36,629 bases of DNA from an uncultured Clostridia bacterium. Its GTDB lineage: Bacteria > Bacillota > Clostridia > Oscillospirales > Acutalibacteraceae. The position numbers were made by a program, and so were the translations under genes. Below, piece after piece: positions 33,852 through 36,629 of the stretch. The DNA lies in assembly GCA_937877675.1 (NCBI GenBank), contig CALEIS010000133.1, positions 1 through 36,629 on the forward strand, read 5' to 3'. Numbering within the stretch: the stretch's first letter is position 1; the number at the start of each line of letters is the position of its first letter. The notes below the pieces were generated by a model. It was not told the DNA's origin, searched no databases, and worked only from the letters and a program-made list of their open reading frames with translations.

Positions 33852-36086
33852 ATGAGACAAATTATTAGTTTAAATCGCAAATGGTCATTTCGTAAAGGTG
33901 TGAATGAGGTTCCTGCAGTAGTTCCTGCTGATTGGGATTTTGTTAATGTTCCCCATTGTTGGAATGCTATTGACGGTCAAGATGGTGGCAACGACTATTA
34001 TCGTGGCACTTGTTGTTATGTAAAAGATATTGATATGGAAGAAATTCCAACAGCGGATAAATATTACCTTGAAATTAATGGTGCAAATTCATCTGCAACT
34101 GTATATATGAATGGTGAAAAACTAGCATCTCACGATGGTGGTTATTCCACTTGGAGAGTTGATATTACAGAATCACTTAAAAAGGGAACAAAACTTGCAA
34201 TCCTCGTTGACAACTCTGCAAATGAAACTGTTTACCCACAGATGGCTGACTTCACATTCTATGGCGGTCTTTATAGAGATGTAAATATTATCGCAGTAAA
34301 TGAAAGTCACTTTGAACTTGATTACTATGGTGGCAGAGGTATTGCAATTACACCTAAGGTAGTTGGTTCAGATGCAAAAGTTACCTTTGAGGCATTTGTT
34401 ACAAACAAAAAAGAAGGTCAGATGATTAACTACATTATCAAGGACAAGAAAGGTGATGTAATTACAACTCTTAAAACTGACGAGGACGTTGAAACCATTG
34501 ACATCAAAAATGTTGTGCTTTGGAATGGTAGAAAAAACCCATATCTCTATACAGCAGAAATTGAGCTTCTTGACGGTGATAAGGTAATCGACAAGGTTTC
34601 AACTCGTTTTGGTTGCCGTACATTTGAAATTGACCCTGAAAGAGGATTTATTCTCAATGGTGAGGAATATCCACTTCGTGGTGTTTCACGCCATCAGGAC
34701 AGATGGGGATTTGGTAATGCACTTCTTCCTGAACATCATAAGGAAGATATGGAATATATCTATGAAATGGGTGCAAATACAATTCGTCTTGCTCACTATC
34801 AGCATGACCAATATTTCTATGACCTTTGTGATGAATATGGTATGGTAATCTGGGCTGAAATTCCATATATTTCAAAGCATATGCCAACAGGTCGTGAAAA
34901 TACAATTTCACAGATGAAAGAACTTATTGTTCAGAATTATAACCATCCGTCAATCGTTGTTTGGGGACTTTCAAACGAGATTTCAATGAATGGCTCTGAC
35001 GATGACCTTATTGAAAACCACAAAATTCTCAACGACCTTTGTCACGAAATGGATAAGACAAGACTTACAACTATTGCAGTTGTTTCAATGTGCAGTCTTG
35101 ATGACCCATATATTCAGATTCCTGATGTTGTTTCACATAACCACTATTTTGGTTGGTACGGTGGCGACACAAGTATGAATGGCCCTTGGTTTGATAATTT
35201 CCACGCTAAATACCCTAATATTCCTGTTGGTATGAGTGAATATGGTTGTGAAGCACTTAACTGGCATACATCAAATCCACAGCAGGGTGACTATACAGAA
35301 GAATATCAGGCATATTATCACGAAGAACTCATTAAACAGTTGTTCTCAAGAAAATATATCTGGGCAACTCATGTTTGGAATATGTTTGACTTTGGTGCAG
35401 ATGCTCGTGCTGAAGGTGGCGAAAACGGACAGAATCATAAAGGTCTTATGACTTTTGACCGTAAATATAAAAAAGATGCTTTCTATGCTTACAAAGCATG
35501 GCTCTCTGATGACCCATTTGTTCATATTTGTGGTAAGCGTTATGTTGACCGTGTTGAAGATGTAACAAAAATTACTGTTTACTCAAATCAGCTAGAAATT
35601 GAACTTTATGTAAACGGTGAACTTTTTGAAAAACAGGCAAGTGAAAATCACTTCTTCTATTTCAATGTTCCAAATAAGAGCGTTACAAAAATTCAGGCCA
35701 TCGCAGGTGAATATGGTGACGAAAGTGTAATTCGTAAGGTTGAAACATTTAATGAAGACTACAAACTTAAAGAAAAAGGCGCAATTCTTAACTGGTTCGA
35801 TGTTACAGAAGTTGACGGATATCTTTCACTTAACTCAAAAATGAGCGAATTACTTATGGTTCCTGCAGGTCAGGCTCTCTTTGGTCAGATTATGGGACCA
35901 ATAGCAGAAGCTGCAAAACAAAGTGCAGGTGAAGGCGGCTTTGAAATGAACGAGGGCATCATGCAGATGATGGGCGGATTCACAGTGCTTCGTCTTATCG
36001 GTATGCTTGGTATGACAGGTCTTAAGATGAATAAAGAAGAACTTTTAGACCTTAATGCAAAACTCAATCAAATAAAGAAAGCTTGA
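33852..36086 (+). CDS. Glycoside hydrolase family 2 beta-galactosidase/glucuronidase (744 aa)
   Basis: Cytoplasmic, no signal. A sugar-binding domain (MRQIISLNRKWSFRKG to ~165) and an Ig-like domain (~165-270) are followed by the TIM barrel from RGVSRHQDRWGFG. The acid/base is Glu376 in WGLSNEIS and the nucleophile is Glu463 in VGMSEYGCEAL. DF.AHVWNMFDFG-type residues line the site (THVWNMFDFGADARAEGG). GH2 enzymes cleave beta-linked galactose, glucuronic acid or mannose; the WAEIPYIS and SRHQD pattern favours beta-galactosidase. The last ~95 residues are an unusual Met/Gly-rich tail (MQMMGGFTVLRLIGMLGMTG) ending in a helix. It would hydrolyse what the upstream symporter imports. Confidence 0.93.
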   Translation: MRQIISLNRKWSFRKGVNEVPAVVPADWDFVNVPHCWNAIDGQDGGNDYYRGTCCYVKDIDMEEIPTADKYYLEINGANSSATVYMNGEKLASHDGGYSTWRVDITESLKKGTKLAILVDNSANETVYPQMADFTFYGGLYRDVNIIAVNESHFELDYYGGRGIAITPKVVGSDAKVTFEAFVTNKKEGQMINYIIKDKKGDVITTLKTDEDVETIDIKNVVLWNGRKNPYLYTAEIELLDGDKVIDKVSTRFGCRTFEIDPERGFILNGEEYPLRGVSRHQDRWGFGNALLPEHHKEDMEYIYEMGANTIRLAHYQHDQYFYDLCDEYGMVIWAEIPYISKHMPTGRENTISQMKELIVQNYNHPSIVVWGLSNEISMNGSDDDLIENHKILNDLCHEMDKTRLTTIAVVSMCSLDDPYIQIPDVVSHNHYFGWYGGDTSMNGPWFDNFHAKYPNIPVGMSEYGCEALNWHTSNPQQGDYTEEYQAYYHEELIKQLFSRKYIWATHVWNMFDFGADARAEGGENGQNHKGLMTFDRKYKKDAFYAYKAWLSDDPFVHICGKRYVDRVEDVTKITVYSNQLEIELYVNGELFEKQASENHFFYFNVPNKSVTKIQAIAGEYGDESVIRKVETFNEDYKLKEKGAILNWFDVTEVDGYLSLNSKMSELLMVPAGQALFGQIMGPIAEAAKQSAGEGGFEMNEGIMQMMGGFTVLRLIGMLGMTGLKMNKEELLDLNAKLNQIKKA

Positions 36087-36146
36087 TTGTAATTAATTCA
36101 ACACTCCATTGATACAAAATAAATTAGGAGTTTATATTTTAATAAA

Positions 36147-36185
36147 AAAACGGCTAATCGGTTAATTCCGGTTAAGCCGTTTTTA
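36147..36185 (+). terminator. Intrinsic terminator after GH2
   Basis: AAACGGCTAATCGG and CCGGTTAAGCCGTTTTTAT form a stem with a small internal loop, with A and T runs on both sides, so it may work in both directions. Confidence 0.85.
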
Positions 36186-36209
36186 TCTTGTTCTGTAATA
36201 ATTCATTAA

Positions 36210-36255
36210 ATTAAGCGTTGCATTTGGGAAGACACTCTCCCCTTCTGCAACGCTT
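36210..36255. repeat. Dispersed hairpin repeat, copy 3 (second hairpin only)
   Basis: ATTAAGCGTTGCATTTGGGA and TCCCCTTCTGCAACGCTTAA repeat the second hairpin of the copies at 5.1 and 30.7 kb. It lies just after the metallophosphoesterase stop. A loose trace of the first hairpin (CCATTGATACAAAATAAATTAGG) is seen near 36107. Confidence 0.82.
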
Positions 36256-36261
36256 AATTTT

Positions 36262-36629
36262 TTACTTATAATTTGGATATGTTACTTTTCTGCCTGTAAT
36301 AAACTCAACCACTGACTGGTAAATCTTAGTGAATATTTTTTGTGTTCTGCCCTTAACTGCAAGTTCGTAAGAGATTCTCTTTGAATACTTATCTCCACTT
36401 TCCTTTTGAGCCTTTGCATAATCGTGGTCAAACACGTCATAAAGGCGTTCAACTCTTGTTGTATATGTTGAAGTATCGTTTTCGTCAATTTCCACTACAC
36501 GATAACCATACTGTGTTGTATAAGCCAAGCCCTTATAGCGTGTCATTGGAGAGGTGTAAATATCAATATTTTGGTTTCTTACACCAAATGCATTTGTATG
36601 GTCGTGACCTGTGAACATTGCAAGCACAT
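36262..36629 (-). CDS. Metallophosphoesterase (calcineurin-like), C-terminal part; start lies beyond right edge
   Basis: The frame is open to the end of the window and begins within LAMFTGHDHTNAFGV. GHDH is the C-terminal metal-binding motif of calcineurin-like phosphoesterases. The following TRYKGLAYTTQYGYRVVEID strand and a basic C-terminal helical tail complete the fold. The N-terminal metal motifs (DxH, GDxxD, GNHE) would be outside the window. Possible substrates include cyclic nucleotides, lipids or phosphoproteins; none can be chosen here. The gene is transcribed toward the GH2 gene, with copy 3 of the repeat between them. Confidence 0.85.
   Translation of the reverse strand, partial: VLAMFTGHDHTNAFGVRNQNIDIYTSPMTRYKGLAYTTQYGYRVVEIDENDTSTYTTRVERLYDVFDHDYAKAQKESGDKYSKRISYELAVKGRTQKIFTKIYQSVVEFITGRKVTYPNYK

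Overview
The window is a low-GC, low-redundancy Gram-positive segment, most likely from a gut Clostridia-type Bacillota. The evidence is a T-box leader in front of aspS, GGAGG-type ribosome binding sites, sortases with LPxTG pilins, TTGACA-17-TATAAT promoters, intrinsic terminators, and tRNAs with encoded CCA. No species can be named from the sequence alone. Positions 1-906 look foreign: they encode a Planctomycetes/Verrucomicrobia/Lentisphaerae-style PPC-domain protein fused in frame to the first ~109 residues of AspRS. This is most simply an assembly chimera.

Layout. (a) 1-1516: chimeric aspS, T-box leader and promoter on the minus strand. (b) 1606-1779: tRNA-Leu(CAG) with promoter and terminator. 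(c) 1791-4394: ferrous iron operon feoA-feoB-FeoB-associated Cys-rich peptide, with two DtxR/IdeR-like palindromes at its promoter. (d) 4413-4749: a small DUF6514-like gene. (e) 4873-5010: initiator tRNA, followed by the first copy of a dispersed double-hairpin repeat (also at 30.65 kb and, shortened, at 36.2 kb). (f) 5188-13884: a minus-strand sortase-pilus operon, in transcription order a coiled-coil protein, signal peptidase I, a 1128-aa tip adhesin, the major pilin, class C sortase, minor pilin and a second sortase. (g) 13980-16606: a LytS-like histidine kinase and a response regulator with a SARP/BTAD-type output domain. A perfect tandem 11-bp repeat between the regulator gene and the pilus operon is a strong candidate operator. 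(h) 16974-30202: a 13-gene minus-strand operon with one near-consensus promoter (30262-30291) and one terminator (16912-16949). It encodes a bitopic membrane protein, a ~1730-aa secreted scaffold, ten tandem paralogous ~160-aa secreted proteins, and a TSP3 calcium-repeat protein with a C-terminal membrane anchor. (i) 30847-36086: an AraC regulator divergent from a GPH sugar symporter and a GH2 beta-galactosidase/glucuronidase. (j) 36262-36629: the C-terminal part of a metallophosphoesterase.

The most interesting unit is (h). The same beta-rich domain occurs ten times as separate secreted proteins and once at the C-terminus of the giant protein. The unit has a membrane-anchored partner and a Ca-binding stalk-like protein and sits next to a two-component system and a covalent pilus operon. 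I infer a non-covalent, multi-subunit surface assembly that I cannot match to a named system. The pilus operon itself follows a known Firmicutes plan, but its tip protein carries a CHAP-like domain that has lost both catalytic residues. All percentages and similarities were judged by eye.
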